From Helicobacter bilis (GTDB lineage Bacteria > Campylobacterota > Campylobacteria > Campylobacterales > Helicobacteraceae), in contig NZ_CP019645.1 in assembly GCF_001999985.1 (NCBI RefSeq), positions 1,426,001 to 1,490,000 on the forward strand: a DNA stretch of 64,000 nt, written 5' to 3'. The notes beneath the pieces are model-generated. The model made no database searches. It was not told the origin of the DNA and was given only the letters and a program-made list of their open reading frames with translations. Below, piece by piece: positions 1 to 10,225 of the stretch; positions within the stretch are counted from its first letter, which is position 1; each line of letters begins with the position of its first letter. The translations under genes were made by a program, and so were the position numbers.

Positions 1-1
1 T

Positions 2-2692
2 AATATACAGATTCCTACCATTTGTTTTTTAAGCGGTTGTAGCCCGACTTTAGCATGTAAAATGTGTATGGTGGAAGTCAATGGTAAAAGGGTGTATAGC
101 TGTAATGCGAAAGTAAAAGATGGCATGGAAGTTGTAGTCCATAATGAAGAGTTACAAAAAGATAGAAATGAGATTATGACTACCTATTGTGTGAATCACC
201 CTTTAGAATGTGGCGTGTGTGATAAAAGTGGGGAGTGTGAATTGCAAGATTTCACGCTTTATACAAAGGTTGATACGCAACAATTTGGCTTACAAGAGGC
301 AGATAAAAAGTCATATAGTTTTGCTCAAAGCTTTTATGACCCAGCATTATGTATCATGTGTGAAAGGTGCGTTACCACTTGCAAGGATAATATTGGGGAA
401 GCAAACTTGAAAGCAGGTAAAGCAAATCTCTTCACGCCAGATAATTATAAAGATTCTATGGGTAAAGATCCCTATTCTGTATGGGCGAAAAGACAAAAAG
501 GCTTGATTGAGTTTGTGGGTAAAAATGAATGCAAAGATTGTGGAGAGTGTATCTCTGTATGTCCTGTCGGGGCTATGACTTATAAAGATTTTACCTATAC
601 AAGTAATGCGTGGGAGTTAGAAAAGATTCATTCTACTTGCACGCATTGTGCGGGTGGTTGTGAGCTTATATATAATGTAAAGCATTTAGATGTAAAGGGT
701 GATTTACAAAAAGTCTATCGCGTGCAAAATGACTTTTTATATAATCCTATTTGTGGGGCAGGGCGGTTTGCCTTTGATATGGTATCTCTTGGATCTCGTA
801 ATACAACGGCATTGCACCAAGCATTCCAAAGGGCAGATTCTATATTTATAGGCAGTGATGTGAGTAATGAAGAAGCTTTTCTTGCCGACCTGATTGCTAA
901 AAAGCTAGAGATTCCATTAATAAATCATGAAGCCTATTGTTTGCAGCATTTTGAAAATTACTTTTTGCAAGCAAGAAAGCTTTATGCAACACAATTTAGC
1001 ACAGAATCTAAACACAATATCTTTGCTACTTTTGAAGACTTTAAAACAAGCCCTAGCTTTATAGCATTACATACTTATTTTAAACATGACGCACCAATTG
1101 TTCGCTACAAGCTAAACAATAATCTCAAAATGCAGAAAAACTCACAAGTGATAAGCATAACTCTCTTTAAAGATACACTTTTAGAATCTCTTGGCAAAAA
1201 TGTTACACAAATACAAGGTGATAATGCGAATGTTTCACTTATGGGGATACTTGGCTTAGTATTTGCAAATGATTTAATTGATGATTTTGAAGAATGCTTT
1301 CCTAATAGCTTAAGTGCATTTATGAAAAAGGAAGTCCAAAAGGTAGAAGGATTCTATATCCAAAAAGAAGCTGAAGAGACTTTGACACAAGATTCTAAAG
1401 AGAGTTTAGAATCTAAAGACTCTCAAGTTGAAAATCAAGTGGAAGTAAATCAAGCAGAAAATAAGCAAAATGAAAATCAAGCAGAAGAGAAACAAGCAGA
1501 CACAAAAAGCGAAGTTGATAATCTAAGTCCCTATGATATAAACATAATCGCAAACGCATTAAATATCACTGATCTAAGTAGCTTAAAGCTTACTAAAAAA
1601 GATGGAATCTTAATGATCTCACAATATGTTTTTGATGAGTTTTTAGCGCATGATTTTACAAGTAGTGAAGGCTATGGATTGCAATCACATTTTACAGATA
1701 AAAATCCCCCCACAATAGAAAATGCAGTGGCAACAGCGATTATGGAGGGCATTACAGAATCTGTGCGACATGATATTATGGATAATGGCGTAAAACTGCA
1801 GATTCTAGCTCATTTAATCGCCTTTGTATGCAATAGGCTAAATCTTTCCCTGCTTTATATCCCAAAAGGCACAAATACAATTGGCGTAGCAAATCTTTGT
1901 GCTTTAAGCCCAAGTGATAGTATAGAATCTAAATATAGCATAGGTATCCGCACAAATGGAAGCTTCACTCTAGATTCTAATCTCCCTACTATAAAGCCAA
2001 ATTTTGGTCTGCCTACACTCGCACAAAGTGAGGGTAGTATAACGAATCTAGAAAATCGTGTGTTGCCTTTAATCCCTAGTGTGCCTTATTTAGATTCTTG
2101 TTTAGAATCTGGACTTGATTTAAGCGATATTGCAAGAGAGTTAGAAGCTTTGCCTGATGAGATTTCACATTTAGAGTATTTAAGCGATTTTACAGAATAT
2201 TTGTATATGAATAATGCCGCTTATAAGCAGATTCTACATAAAGATTTAAAGGTGAGTTTTGAGAGAGATGGCAGGGATAATCGCGGCTATATGTTGCTTT
2301 TAGATAAAAAAGAAGCACAAAGTAGCCTTGAAGTGAAGTTTTCATTATGTCCGCGTGAGAATATAGGCTATAATGCGTTATTGCTTGAAACACAGAATCA
2401 GTTTAATAACACAACGCGCTCAAGTAAGAATCTACAATCAAAAAGCGGTGTTTATGCAAGTAAAGCATATATGCAAGAGCATGGCTTGAGTGAGGGAGAT
2501 TCCATATATCTTATACACAATGATATACGCGTTGAGAGTGAGATTTATTGCGATAATGAAATAGATACTATGCTTTTGCTTGTTTCACCTATGATTAGTA
2601 ATATAAAAGCATTGTTTCAAGGCTATTTTAGCACATCGCTAGAGATTGTAAAGGCAGATGAAATGAATAAGGAAGAAAGGAATAGGGCATGA
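2..2692 (+). CDS. nuoG: NADH-quinone oxidoreductase subunit G, 5' end outside window
   Basis: Peripheral-arm iron-sulfur subunit of respiratory complex I, passing electrons towards the membrane arm. The frame is open from base 2, so the start lies upstream; the ATG at 62 is internal because the codons before it complete the N-terminal [2Fe-2S] motif (C8, C19, C22, C34, counting from the first codon in the window). Next come a HPLECGVC...GEC cluster, two 4Fe-4S motifs (CIMCERCVTTC and CKDCGECISVC) and a CTHCAGGC motif with a fourth Cys about 29 residues later (N7-type). A Gln/Glu/Asn-rich insertion around residues 456-510 (bases about 1366-1530) interrupts the molybdopterin-oxidoreductase-like half. 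The stop overlaps the nuoH start (ATGA). In epsilonproteobacteria this complex often lacks the NADH-binding NuoE/F; that cannot be judged here because upstream genes are outside the window. Confidence 0.96.
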   Translation, partial: NIQIPTICFLSGCSPTLACKMCMVEVNGKRVYSCNAKVKDGMEVVVHNEELQKDRNEIMTTYCVNHPLECGVCDKSGECELQDFTLYTKVDTQQFGLQEADKKSYSFAQSFYDPALCIMCERCVTTCKDNIGEANLKAGKANLFTPDNYKDSMGKDPYSVWAKRQKGLIEFVGKNECKDCGECISVCPVGAMTYKDFTYTSNAWELEKIHSTCTHCAGGCELIYNVKHLDVKGDLQKVYRVQNDFLYNPICGAGRFAFDMVSLGSRNTTALHQAFQRADSIFIGSDVSNEEAFLADLIAKKLEIPLINHEAYCLQHFENYFLQARKLYATQFSTESKHNIFATFEDFKTSPSFIALHTYFKHDAPIVRYKLNNNLKMQKNSQVISITLFKDTLLESLGKNVTQIQGDNANVSLMGILGLVFANDLIDDFEECFPNSLSAFMKKEVQKVEGFYIQKEAEETLTQDSKESLESKDSQVENQVEVNQAENKQNENQAEEKQADTKSEVDNLSPYDINIIANALNITDLSSLKLTKKDGILMISQYVFDEFLAHDFTSSEGYGLQSHFTDKNPPTIENAVATAIMEGITESVRHDIMDNGVKLQILAHLIAFVCNRLNLSLLYIPKGTNTIGVANLCALSPSDSIESKYSIGIRTNGSFTLDSNLPTIKPNFGLPTLAQSEGSITNLENRVLPLIPSVPYLDSCLESGLDLSDIARELEALPDEISHLEYLSDFTEYLYMNNAAYKQILHKDLKVSFERDGRDNRGYMLLLDKKEAQSSLEVKFSLCPRENIGYNALLLETQNQFNNTTRSSKNLQSKSGVYASKAYMQEHGLSEGDSIYLIHNDIRVESEIYCDNEIDTMLLLVSPMISNIKALFQGYFSTSLEIVKADEMNKEERNRA

Positions 2693-3675
2693 GTGAGTTT
2701 ATCATTGAGACTATCATAAAAGTATTAGTTGTTTTGCTTGTGTTTTCATTTTTAGGTGGATTTGCAACATATCTTGAAAGAAAGATTCTAGGATTTTTTC
2801 AAAGGCGACTTGGACCTGTTTATGTAGGACCTTTTGGATTGTTGCAGTTTGGAGCTGATGCGATTAAGCTTTTCACTAAAGAAGACATTATCCCTAAAGG
2901 TGCAAATAAGTTTATTTTCACACTAGCCCCTGTTGTGGCTTTAGTGAGTGCGATGACTTCTATGGTTGCTATTCCATTTTTTCCTGATTTTGAGATTTTT
3001 GGCTATAAGGTAACGCCGATTATTTCAGATATTAATGTCGGCTTACTCTTTTTTATATCAGTTGGTGCAGTAGGAATCTATGCGCCGCTTTTAGCAGGGC
3101 TTAGCAGTGGGAATAAGTGGAGTTTAATAGGTGGGGCTAGGGCATGTATCCAAGTCTTAAGCTTTGAGATTGTAAGCGGACTTGCGATTTTAGCTCCCAT
3201 TATGCTTGTAGGCTCACTCTCACTTGTGGCTATGAATAGCTATCAAAGCGGCAGTGTGCTTGATTGGCTTATATGGAAGCAGCCTTTGGCATTCCTGCTT
3301 TTCTTAATCGCAAGTTATGCAGAGTTAAACAGAACGCCATTTGACTTACTCGAGCATGAAGCAGAGATTATTGCGGGGTATTGCACGGAGTATAGTGGCT
3401 TAAAATGGGGTATGTTTTTCATCGCTGAATACGCACACATGTTTGCCTTTGGCTTTGTTGTAAGCCTTATTTTCTTAGGTGGTTTTAATCCTATCGGCTT
3501 TATCCCCGGTGGTATTGCTATCATTTTAAAGGTATGCTTTTTCATCTTTTTATTCATGTGGGTAAGGGCTACTCTTCCACATGTCCGCCCAGATCAATTG
3601 ATGAATACTTGTTGGAAAGTGCTTGTGCCTTTGGCTTTGGCAAATGTGCTTATTACAGGCATTGTATTATTATAA
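2689..3675 (+). CDS. nuoH: NADH-quinone oxidoreductase subunit H
   Basis: Membrane subunit at the junction of the peripheral and membrane arms of complex I, forming part of the quinone chamber (menaquinone expected here, given mqnC in the same window). The protein is 328 residues with about eight hydrophobic segments. Visible family signatures include ERKILGFFQRRLGP near residue 30 and the loop ELNRTPFDLLEHEAEIIAGY around residues 213-232, whose acidic residues are known to matter for quinone-coupled proton transfer. The start overlaps the nuoG stop by four bases, which implies translational coupling. Confidence 0.97.
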   Translation: MSEFIIETIIKVLVVLLVFSFLGGFATYLERKILGFFQRRLGPVYVGPFGLLQFGADAIKLFTKEDIIPKGANKFIFTLAPVVALVSAMTSMVAIPFFPDFEIFGYKVTPIISDINVGLLFFISVGAVGIYAPLLAGLSSGNKWSLIGGARACIQVLSFEIVSGLAILAPIMLVGSLSLVAMNSYQSGSVLDWLIWKQPLAFLLFLIASYAELNRTPFDLLEHEAEIIAGYCTEYSGLKWGMFFIAEYAHMFAFGFVVSLIFLGGFNPIGFIPGGIAIILKVCFFIFLFMWVRATLPHVRPDQLMNTCWKVLVPLALANVLITGIVLL

Positions 3676-3684
3676 GGAGATTGT

Positions 3685-4305
3685 ATGCAAACAACACATA
3701 CAGAGACAAAGACAGATTCACAAGAAAAGAAAGATTATTATTTTGTGAGTATGGAGAAAATGCCAGAAAATGGCTTTGAAAGCTTTAAACGAAGTGTGAA
3801 GTTAAGCTTGGGTGCAGATATTATCAAAGGCTTAGGCTTAACAATAAAAGAGTTTTTTAGTAAGCCTGTAACGATTAACTATCCTTTTGAAACACAGCCT
3901 TTAAGCCCACGCTATCGTGCTGTGCATAACTTGCAGAGAATGTTAGAATCAGGTAGTGAGAGATGTATTGGCTGTGGTTTATGCGAGAAGATATGCACGA
4001 GTAATTGCATTAGAATCTTAACGCATGAGGGCGAAGATGGTCGTAAAAAGATTGATTCTTACACGATTAATTTAGGTCGGTGCATTTATTGTGGTTTATG
4101 TGCTGAGGTCTGCCCAGAACTTGCCATTGTTATGGGGAATCGCTTTGAGAATGCAAGTGAGCAAAGAGCGCATTTTGGTTTAAAAGAAGATTTTCTAAAA
4201 GATTTAGAAGAAGCAAAAAGTCATCATCAGCTTGAGTTTGCAGGGTTTGGGTCTGTGCGTCCAAGTGCGGATAAAGAAGTCAAGCAAACGCCGCTAGATT
4301 ACTAA
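3685..4305 (+). CDS. nuoI: NADH-quinone oxidoreductase subunit I
   Basis: Peripheral subunit carrying two [4Fe-4S] clusters (N6a/N6b) that relay electrons from NuoG to the terminal cluster. Two ferredoxin motifs are visible: [11 protein letters not shown], with the next Cys in TSNC, near residues 93-107, and [13 protein letters not shown] near residues 133-145. The length of 206 residues is normal. A good ribosome-binding site (AAGGAG) lies upstream of the ATG and the gene is nine bases after nuoH. The first 25 residues are hydrophilic and Thr/Lys-rich, somewhat longer than in many homologues. Confidence 0.97.
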   Translation: MQTTHTETKTDSQEKKDYYFVSMEKMPENGFESFKRSVKLSLGADIIKGLGLTIKEFFSKPVTINYPFETQPLSPRYRAVHNLQRMLESGSERCIGCGLCEKICTSNCIRILTHEGEDGRKKIDSYTINLGRCIYCGLCAEVCPELAIVMGNRFENASEQRAHFGLKEDFLKDLEEAKSHHQLEFAGFGSVRPSADKEVKQTPLDY

Positions 4306-4314
4306 GGAGTAGGT

Positions 4315-4926
4315 ATGTTTGAGGCTATCGCATTTTATGTATTTGGTGCGTTGTGTTTATGTGCGTTTTTGATTGTCGTTATGACAAATAACATTCTTTA
4401 CGCACTCACCGCACTTGCTTTTGGTATGATTTTGGTATCTGGTTTATTCTTTTTGCTGAATGCTGATTTCTTAGGTGTGGTGCAGATTATTGTATATACA
4501 GGTGCTGTTGTGGTTATGTATGCCTTTGGTATGATGCTATTTGATGTGAGTAAAGAAGTCAAAGAAAGATTTCAGAATCAATTTATGGTATGGCTACTTG
4601 TAAGTATTTTTGCTATCGGTCTTTTAATTGTCGTTGGCAATACACAAACAACAATCCCATATCAAAATGACAATAGCACAAACGCACTCGCACATTTACT
4701 CTTTAAAGACTATCTTGTATGCTTTGAAGCAGCGGCAATCATGCTTTTAATGGCAATGATAGCAGGTATTGGCGTAGGCTCTCATAAGCCTGAATTTACG
4801 CATGAAGAATCAAATAAAGCTTTACTCAATAAAGATGTCTCAACATCAAAAGAGAGTGAAAAAGATGTATTTAAATATAATCAATCAATACCGCACAATC
4901 AATTATCACAGAAGGAGGCACAATGA
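4315..4926 (+). CDS. nuoJ: NADH-quinone oxidoreductase subunit J
   Basis: Membrane-arm subunit of complex I with about five transmembrane helices. The segment GVVQIIVYTGAVVVMYAF near residues 54-71 is the conserved NuoJ third helix containing the pi-bulge used in energy coupling. The C-terminal 40 residues form a hydrophilic Ser/Lys/Glu tail after the last helix. The stop overlaps the nuoK start by four bases and AAGGAG precedes the ATG. Confidence 0.96.
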   Translation: MFEAIAFYVFGALCLCAFLIVVMTNNILYALTALAFGMILVSGLFFLLNADFLGVVQIIVYTGAVVVMYAFGMMLFDVSKEVKERFQNQFMVWLLVSIFAIGLLIVVGNTQTTIPYQNDNSTNALAHLLFKDYLVCFEAAAIMLLMAMIAGIGVGSHKPEFTHEESNKALLNKDVSTSKESEKDVFKYNQSIPHNQLSQKEAQ

Positions 4927-5225
4927 TTACATTAAATCATTATCTTGTTTTTAGTGCCATTATGTTTTGTATTGGACTTTATGGAATCTTAAGACGAAAA
5001 AATATCTTGCTTCTACTCTTTGCTACTGAAATTATGCTCAATGCTATCAATGTAGCCTTTGTGGCTATTGGCTATTATAAGGGCGATTTGCAAGGGCAGA
5101 TTATGGCATTATTTGTCATTGCATTAGCAGCGGCAGAAGTAGCTATTGGCTTAGGCTTAGTGCTTATGCTATATAAAAAATATAAAACGCTTGATATTGA
5201 TAAGCTTAGTAACATGAGGGGGTAA
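4923..5225 (+). CDS. nuoK: NADH-quinone oxidoreductase subunit K
   Basis: Small membrane-arm subunit (100 residues, three transmembrane helices). The conserved glutamates known to sit on the proton path are visible in the second and third helices, in LLFATEIMLNAINV (Glu about 38) and ALAAAEVAIGLGLVLML (Glu about 72). Coupled to nuoJ by a 4-base overlap, with a strong GAAGGAGG ribosome-binding site inside the end of nuoJ. Confidence 0.97.
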   Translation: MITLNHYLVFSAIMFCIGLYGILRRKNILLLLFATEIMLNAINVAFVAIGYYKGDLQGQIMALFVIALAAAEVAIGLGLVLMLYKKYKTLDIDKLSNMRG

Positions 5226-5227
5226 TT

Positions 5228-7096
5228 ATGCTTTTTACAACGATTATGCAATATCAAGAACAAATACTTATAGCCTTAATCTTACTTCCACTTATATCCG
5301 CTCTTATGGCTGGGCTTAGCTCTACCCTAAAACCCTCCATTATGCTTGGCTATATCTCTTCTCTTTGTATTAGTGTGAGTTTTATCCTTTCGCTTTTATT
5401 ATTTTATTTTTTAATGAATGGTGGCGAGAGTTTTCATGTTGTGCTGTGGGATTTTATCCAAACAGGGCAGTTTCAAGTAACCTTTTCTTTCATGTTTGAT
5501 CATATTAATGCAGTGATGATTCTAGTTGTTACACTCGTTTCAAGTATGGTGCATTTTTATTCTATCGGCTATATGGCGCATGATAAAGGGTTTAATCGCT
5601 TTTTTGCGTATCTTGGTGGATTTGTATTCTCAATGTTACTTCTTGTTGGTGGCGATAACCTTATGGTGCTTTTCATCGGTTGGGAAGGTGTTGGGACTTG
5701 CTCTTATCTACTCATTGGCTTTTGGTATCAAAAAAAGAGTGCAAATGCAGCTTCTATTGAAGCCTTTGTGATGAATAGAATCGCTGATTTAGGTATGCTG
5801 CTTGGAATCTTTTTAGTCTATACAAGTGTAGGCTCACTCTCATATAATGAGATTTTTATACAATTAGCAAGTAATCCACCAGAAGATTCTGTGCTGACAT
5901 GGGCTGCTATACTGCTTTTTATCGGTGCTATGGGAAAATCCGCACAATTTCCACTGCATACATGGCTTGCAAACGCTATGGAGGGACCTACACCAGTTTC
6001 AGCTTTAATCCATGCTGCTACTATGGTAACTGCTGGAGTATATCTAGTCATTAGACTAGCCCCACTTTATAATAGTGTCCCACAAGTTGCTTACTTTATC
6101 GCATGTCTTGGGGCTTTTGTAGCCGTGTTTGCTTCACTTATGGCAATTGTAAATAAGGACTTAAAAAGGATTATTGCCTACTCTACGCTTTCACAGCTTG
6201 GATATATGTTTGTAGCGGCTGGACTTGGGGCTTATACAATAGCCCTTTTTCACCTTTTCACACATGCCTTTTTTAAATCGCTTTTATTCTTAGGTGCGGG
6301 TAATGTTATGCACGCTATGAATGATAAGCTTGATATTACAAAGATGGGGGCTTTAAATAAGCCTTTAAAAATTAGCATGATTTTCATGTTTATAGGTTCT
6401 ATCGCCCTTTGTGGTATCCCGCCACTTTCTGGTTATTTCTCAAAAGATAAGATTCTAGAAGTTGCCTTTACAAGCTCCTATGAATTATGGATTGTGCTGC
6501 TTATTGGTGCTATCTGTACGGCTTTTTATAGCTTTAGACTTTTCACTTTGGTCTTTTTAGCACCAAAAAATCATAACGAGCATCCACATGAAGCAAGTAA
6601 GGTTATGCTATATGCTATAACTCCTTTAGCATTTCTAGCTATTGTTGCTGGGTTATTTTATACTCAATTTGATACTTTCTTATCATCTGTGCTTGTCCCA
6701 GCAAAAATACATGTAGATAATATTATCATGCTTATCTCACTTACTCTAGGGCTTGTGATACTCTCTATTGTGAGTGCGTATTTTATGTATAGAAATGGCT
6801 ATAAAGATGGTAAGAAAAATATCTTACATAAGATTCTAGAAAATGAATACTACATTCCGCATTTATATAGAATCTTTATTGTGAAACCTTTTGGCTTTAT
6901 ATCGGATTTCTTATATCATATTATCGATATGGGGATTCTAGATAAAATAGTTGATGGTATTGCAAAGTGCTTTGTGCTATGTAGCTATATGTTGCGACCA
7001 TTGCAAAATGGGAATCTAAGCAGTATGCTGCGGTTAATGAGTGCTGGTGTTGCCATTTTAATATGTGTAACGCTTATGTATTTTATAATGAATTAA
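5228..7096 (+). CDS. nuoL: NADH-quinone oxidoreductase subunit L
   Basis: Distal antiporter-like proton-pumping subunit of complex I, with about 16 helices including the long lateral helix. At 622 residues it has normal length. Family signatures include the TM5 glutamate in FIGWEGVGTCSYLLIGFW and the lysine/histidine-bearing AMEGPTPVSALIHAATMVTAGVYL segment. GAGGGGG lies just before the start, two bases after nuoK. No frameshift or truncation is seen. Confidence 0.97.
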   Translation: MLFTTIMQYQEQILIALILLPLISALMAGLSSTLKPSIMLGYISSLCISVSFILSLLLFYFLMNGGESFHVVLWDFIQTGQFQVTFSFMFDHINAVMILVVTLVSSMVHFYSIGYMAHDKGFNRFFAYLGGFVFSMLLLVGGDNLMVLFIGWEGVGTCSYLLIGFWYQKKSANAASIEAFVMNRIADLGMLLGIFLVYTSVGSLSYNEIFIQLASNPPEDSVLTWAAILLFIGAMGKSAQFPLHTWLANAMEGPTPVSALIHAATMVTAGVYLVIRLAPLYNSVPQVAYFIACLGAFVAVFASLMAIVNKDLKRIIAYSTLSQLGYMFVAAGLGAYTIALFHLFTHAFFKSLLFLGAGNVMHAMNDKLDITKMGALNKPLKISMIFMFIGSIALCGIPPLSGYFSKDKILEVAFTSSYELWIVLLIGAICTAFYSFRLFTLVFLAPKNHNEHPHEASKVMLYAITPLAFLAIVAGLFYTQFDTFLSSVLVPAKIHVDNIIMLISLTLGLVILSIVSAYFMYRNGYKDGKKNILHKILENEYYIPHLYRIFIVKPFGFISDFLYHIIDMGILDKIVDGIAKCFVLCSYMLRPLQNGNLSSMLRLMSAGVAILICVTLMYFIMN

Positions 7097-7109
7097 GCAA
7101 GGAGTAAAA

Positions 7110-8780
7110 GTGGAATATTTATTAAGCTTAATTATTGGTTGCCCCCTTGTAGCATGTTTATTTATATTCATGTTTGATGATAGCGGGGCAAAGCGATTTG
7201 GGCGAATTATTTCTTTTATTGAGCTTGGGCTTGTTATCGCTTTATGGATTAGCTATCGTGTGGATATAGCGGATACGCAGTTTTTTACAAAGATATTTTT
7301 GATTCCAGCCCTTGGCATTGATTATATTGTGTTTGTTGATGGAATCTCTTTGTTTTTGATTATTTTGACTGCTTTTATTATTTTCCTTGCGAATATCTAT
7401 TTGCAAAGAAGAGATGATGCAAAGCCTTTTGTTGTATGTTTGCTATCACTTGAAGCTATACTTATGGCTCTCTTTGTCTCACAAAATGTATTAATGTTTT
7501 ATACATGCTGGGAGCTTGCATTATTACCTGTGCTTTATATGGTTGGTGTTTGGGGTAGCGGACAAAAGATTTATATTGGTTTAAAATTCTTTGTTTATAC
7601 CTTTGCATCAAGCCTTATGATGTTACTTGCAATCCTTTATATTGGCTATCTCTGTTATGAGCAGCTTGGATATTGGAGCTTTGATTTAGGTGTGTGGTTG
7701 AGTGGAGCATTAAAGATTCCATTAGATACACAAATATGGCTATTTTTAGGCTTTTTTGTATCCATTGCTGTAAAGATTCCAATCATTCCCCTGCATACTT
7801 GGCTACCACATATTTATAGTGAAGCCCCAGCCCTTGGCAGTGTTATGCTATCAGCCTTGCTTTCAAAAATGGGGACTTATGCGTTATTGCGTTTTGTCCT
7901 GCCTTTATTTCCTGATGCAAGCGTGCATTTTATGCCTATTGTAAGCGTTTTAGCCGTTATTATGGTGGTATATGCAGGTATTATTGCCTTTAAACAAAAG
8001 GATATAAAAAAGGTTATTGCATATAGCTCAATCTCACACATGGGTATTGTTGTGCTTGGAATCTTTGCGTTTAATAATGAGGGCATTAGCGGTGCGATTT
8101 TTATGATGGTAGCACATGGTGTTACAAGTGGGGGGCTTTTCATGTTAGCAGGTATGCTTTACTATCGCACGATGACAAGGCATGTTGATGATTTTGGCGG
8201 TGTCGCACATGTTATGCCGCATTACTCAACTTTCTTTGCCATTGTTATGCTATCAAATGTTGGCTTACCGCTTACTATCGGTTTTGTAGGAGAGTTTTTA
8301 TCACTTTATGGATATTTTCAAACCTCGCCTATTATGACGGCTATCGCTGGGACTACACTCATTATCGCGGCAAGTTATATGCTCTATCTTTTTAAAAATG
8401 TATTCTATGGCACACTCAAACAAACGCATATCACACAATCTCTAAAGGACTTAGGATTCAAAGAGTTCTGTGTGCTAGGTCCTATCGCATTTGTGATTAT
8501 ATGGCTTGGTGTGTTTCCAAATACGCTTTTAAAACCTATGCAAGTTTCTGTGCAGCAACTTGTAGGCACAACCTATACTCTAGCACAAGAGAAAGCAACA
8601 AAAGAGCATATCGCTAAAGTCAATAATGGCTTAGTCATAGAAAGGGCAATGCTAAATAATACAATAATGGATAATCTTGGCGAATTACCACCGCCCACAC
8701 CGCAAAGAGAAAGCATGGATTCTAATACAGAATCTCAAAGTATAGACAATCAAAGCAATAGCACAAATAAAGAGGAGTAA
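7110..8780 (+). CDS. nuoM: NADH-quinone oxidoreductase subunit M
   Basis: Second antiporter-like proton-pumping subunit (556 residues, about 14 helices). The conserved TM5 glutamate is in FYTCWELALLPVLYMVGVWG and the pumping-channel lysine/histidine region in KIPIIPLHTWLPHIYSEAP. The start is GTG at 7110 with AAGGAG four bases upstream; no better ATG exists in frame. The last 70 residues are a hydrophilic Asn/Ser/Gln tail after the last helix, longer than needed by the family and ending in a Ser/Asn-rich stretch. Confidence 0.96.
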   Translation: MEYLLSLIIGCPLVACLFIFMFDDSGAKRFGRIISFIELGLVIALWISYRVDIADTQFFTKIFLIPALGIDYIVFVDGISLFLIILTAFIIFLANIYLQRRDDAKPFVVCLLSLEAILMALFVSQNVLMFYTCWELALLPVLYMVGVWGSGQKIYIGLKFFVYTFASSLMMLLAILYIGYLCYEQLGYWSFDLGVWLSGALKIPLDTQIWLFLGFFVSIAVKIPIIPLHTWLPHIYSEAPALGSVMLSALLSKMGTYALLRFVLPLFPDASVHFMPIVSVLAVIMVVYAGIIAFKQKDIKKVIAYSSISHMGIVVLGIFAFNNEGISGAIFMMVAHGVTSGGLFMLAGMLYYRTMTRHVDDFGGVAHVMPHYSTFFAIVMLSNVGLPLTIGFVGEFLSLYGYFQTSPIMTAIAGTTLIIAASYMLYLFKNVFYGTLKQTHITQSLKDLGFKEFCVLGPIAFVIIWLGVFPNTLLKPMQVSVQQLVGTTYTLAQEKATKEHIAKVNNGLVIERAMLNNTIMDNLGELPPPTPQRESMDSNTESQSIDNQSNSTNKEE

Positions 8781-8782
8781 AT

Positions 8783-10225
8783 ATGAATACGCTAGATTTT
8801 TACACTTATTTATACATGTATATGCCTTCTGTCATTTTAGTGCTAGGGGCTATTGTTGTGCTATTTAGCAATGTATTTGCAAGTCAATTTTCACGCAATA
8901 CAAGCTTATCTTTATGTATGATTTTTATCGCAGCGGCTTTCTTTTTCTGCCTTAGCGTTGGGCATATTGAGAATGTTTCAGCCATTACTTTAAGTGCGGA
9001 ATATATTATTCTCATCGCATCATTTTGGTTTATATTGCTTACTTTTTCAAAATATAAATTTGTTGAGTTTCAAACACCAGAGTTTTATCCGCTTTATCTA
9101 TTCTCCATATCAGGCTTTATGCTTATGGTCCAAGGTAATAATTTAGTATTAGTACTACTTGGACTAGAGATAGGCAGTCTGCCTTTAGCGGCGATGTTAG
9201 CGTTTAATCGCAGGATTTATGGCATTGAGGGAGGGATAAAATACTTTGTAGCAAGTGCGCTTGCAAGTATATTTTTCATACTTGGAATCATGCTTTTTTA
9301 TCTCTATTTTGGCGATTTTTCATTGCAAAGAAATGCTATTGAATACAAAAATGTCTTATTACACGGACATGTTTTAGATGTTTTATTGCTGCTTTTTAGT
9401 ATGCTTTTCATGCTTGCAGGGCTTGGCTTTAAAGTCTCATTAGTCCCATGGCATAGCTGGATGCCAGATGTGTATGAGGCAAGTAATCCCGTGTTAGCAG
9501 GTTATGTTTCTGTTGTGCCAAAGATTGCTGGTTTTGGTCTTTTTGCTATACTTTTTTTACCGCTTTTACAGAGTGAAAACGCATCGCATAATTACATTGA
9601 ATATCTTGTTAGAATCCTTTTACTCATTACTATTACTTTGCCAAATATTATGGCTTTAGTGCAAAAAGATGTGAAAAGAATGCTTGCGTTTAGTTCGATT
9701 TCGCATTCCGGTTTTGCCCTTGCTTGTATCTATCTTGGGACATTTGATACCTTGATACTTTATTGGGTATTGTTTTTGATAACAAATCTTGGAGCATTTA
9801 CAATGTTATGGATAGCAAAGCCGCTTAATACGCAAACTCGCTATGATTACGACTTGCAAAGATTCTATGGCTTTGGGAAAAAGCATCCTATAATGGCTTT
9901 AAGCATGGCGTTATTTATGTTATCTCTTGCTGGGATACCGCCATTTTCTATCTTTTGGGGTAAGATTTTTATCATTACAAATGCCTTGCAGCAAAATGAA
10001 ATGCTACTTGCATTTATGATGATGCTAAATAGTGCCATTGCAGTGTGCTATTATCTAAAATTAATCGTTGCTATGTATTTCAAACAAGGTAGTAATGAAA
10101 TCTTTTATGAAGACAATAGCACCGCTCCCATTCGCTTTGTAGCCTTTATGTGTGCTATCCTTTGTATTTTCTCAATCTTTGTTGTGTCTTACTTGTTTCA
10201 ATATATCCCCATGCTTGGCATATAG
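8783..10225 (+). CDS. nuoN: NADH-quinone oxidoreductase subunit N
   Basis: Third antiporter-like subunit (480 residues, about 14 helices), proximal to NuoK/J. Recognisable parts are LLGLEIGSLPLAAMLAF with the TM5 glutamate, and GLGFKVSLVPWHSWMPDVYEASNP with the central lysine and histidine. It begins two bases after nuoM with GAGGAG upstream and is the last gene of the operon. No obvious intrinsic terminator follows. Confidence 0.97.
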   Translation: MNTLDFYTYLYMYMPSVILVLGAIVVLFSNVFASQFSRNTSLSLCMIFIAAAFFFCLSVGHIENVSAITLSAEYIILIASFWFILLTFSKYKFVEFQTPEFYPLYLFSISGFMLMVQGNNLVLVLLGLEIGSLPLAAMLAFNRRIYGIEGGIKYFVASALASIFFILGIMLFYLYFGDFSLQRNAIEYKNVLLHGHVLDVLLLLFSMLFMLAGLGFKVSLVPWHSWMPDVYEASNPVLAGYVSVVPKIAGFGLFAILFLPLLQSENASHNYIEYLVRILLLITITLPNIMALVQKDVKRMLAFSSISHSGFALACIYLGTFDTLILYWVLFLITNLGAFTMLWIAKPLNTQTRYDYDLQRFYGFGKKHPIMALSMALFMLSLAGIPPFSIFWGKIFIITNALQQNEMLLAFMMMLNSAIAVCYYLKLIVAMYFKQGSNEIFYEDNSTAPIRFVAFMCAILCIFSIFVVSYLFQYIPMLGI

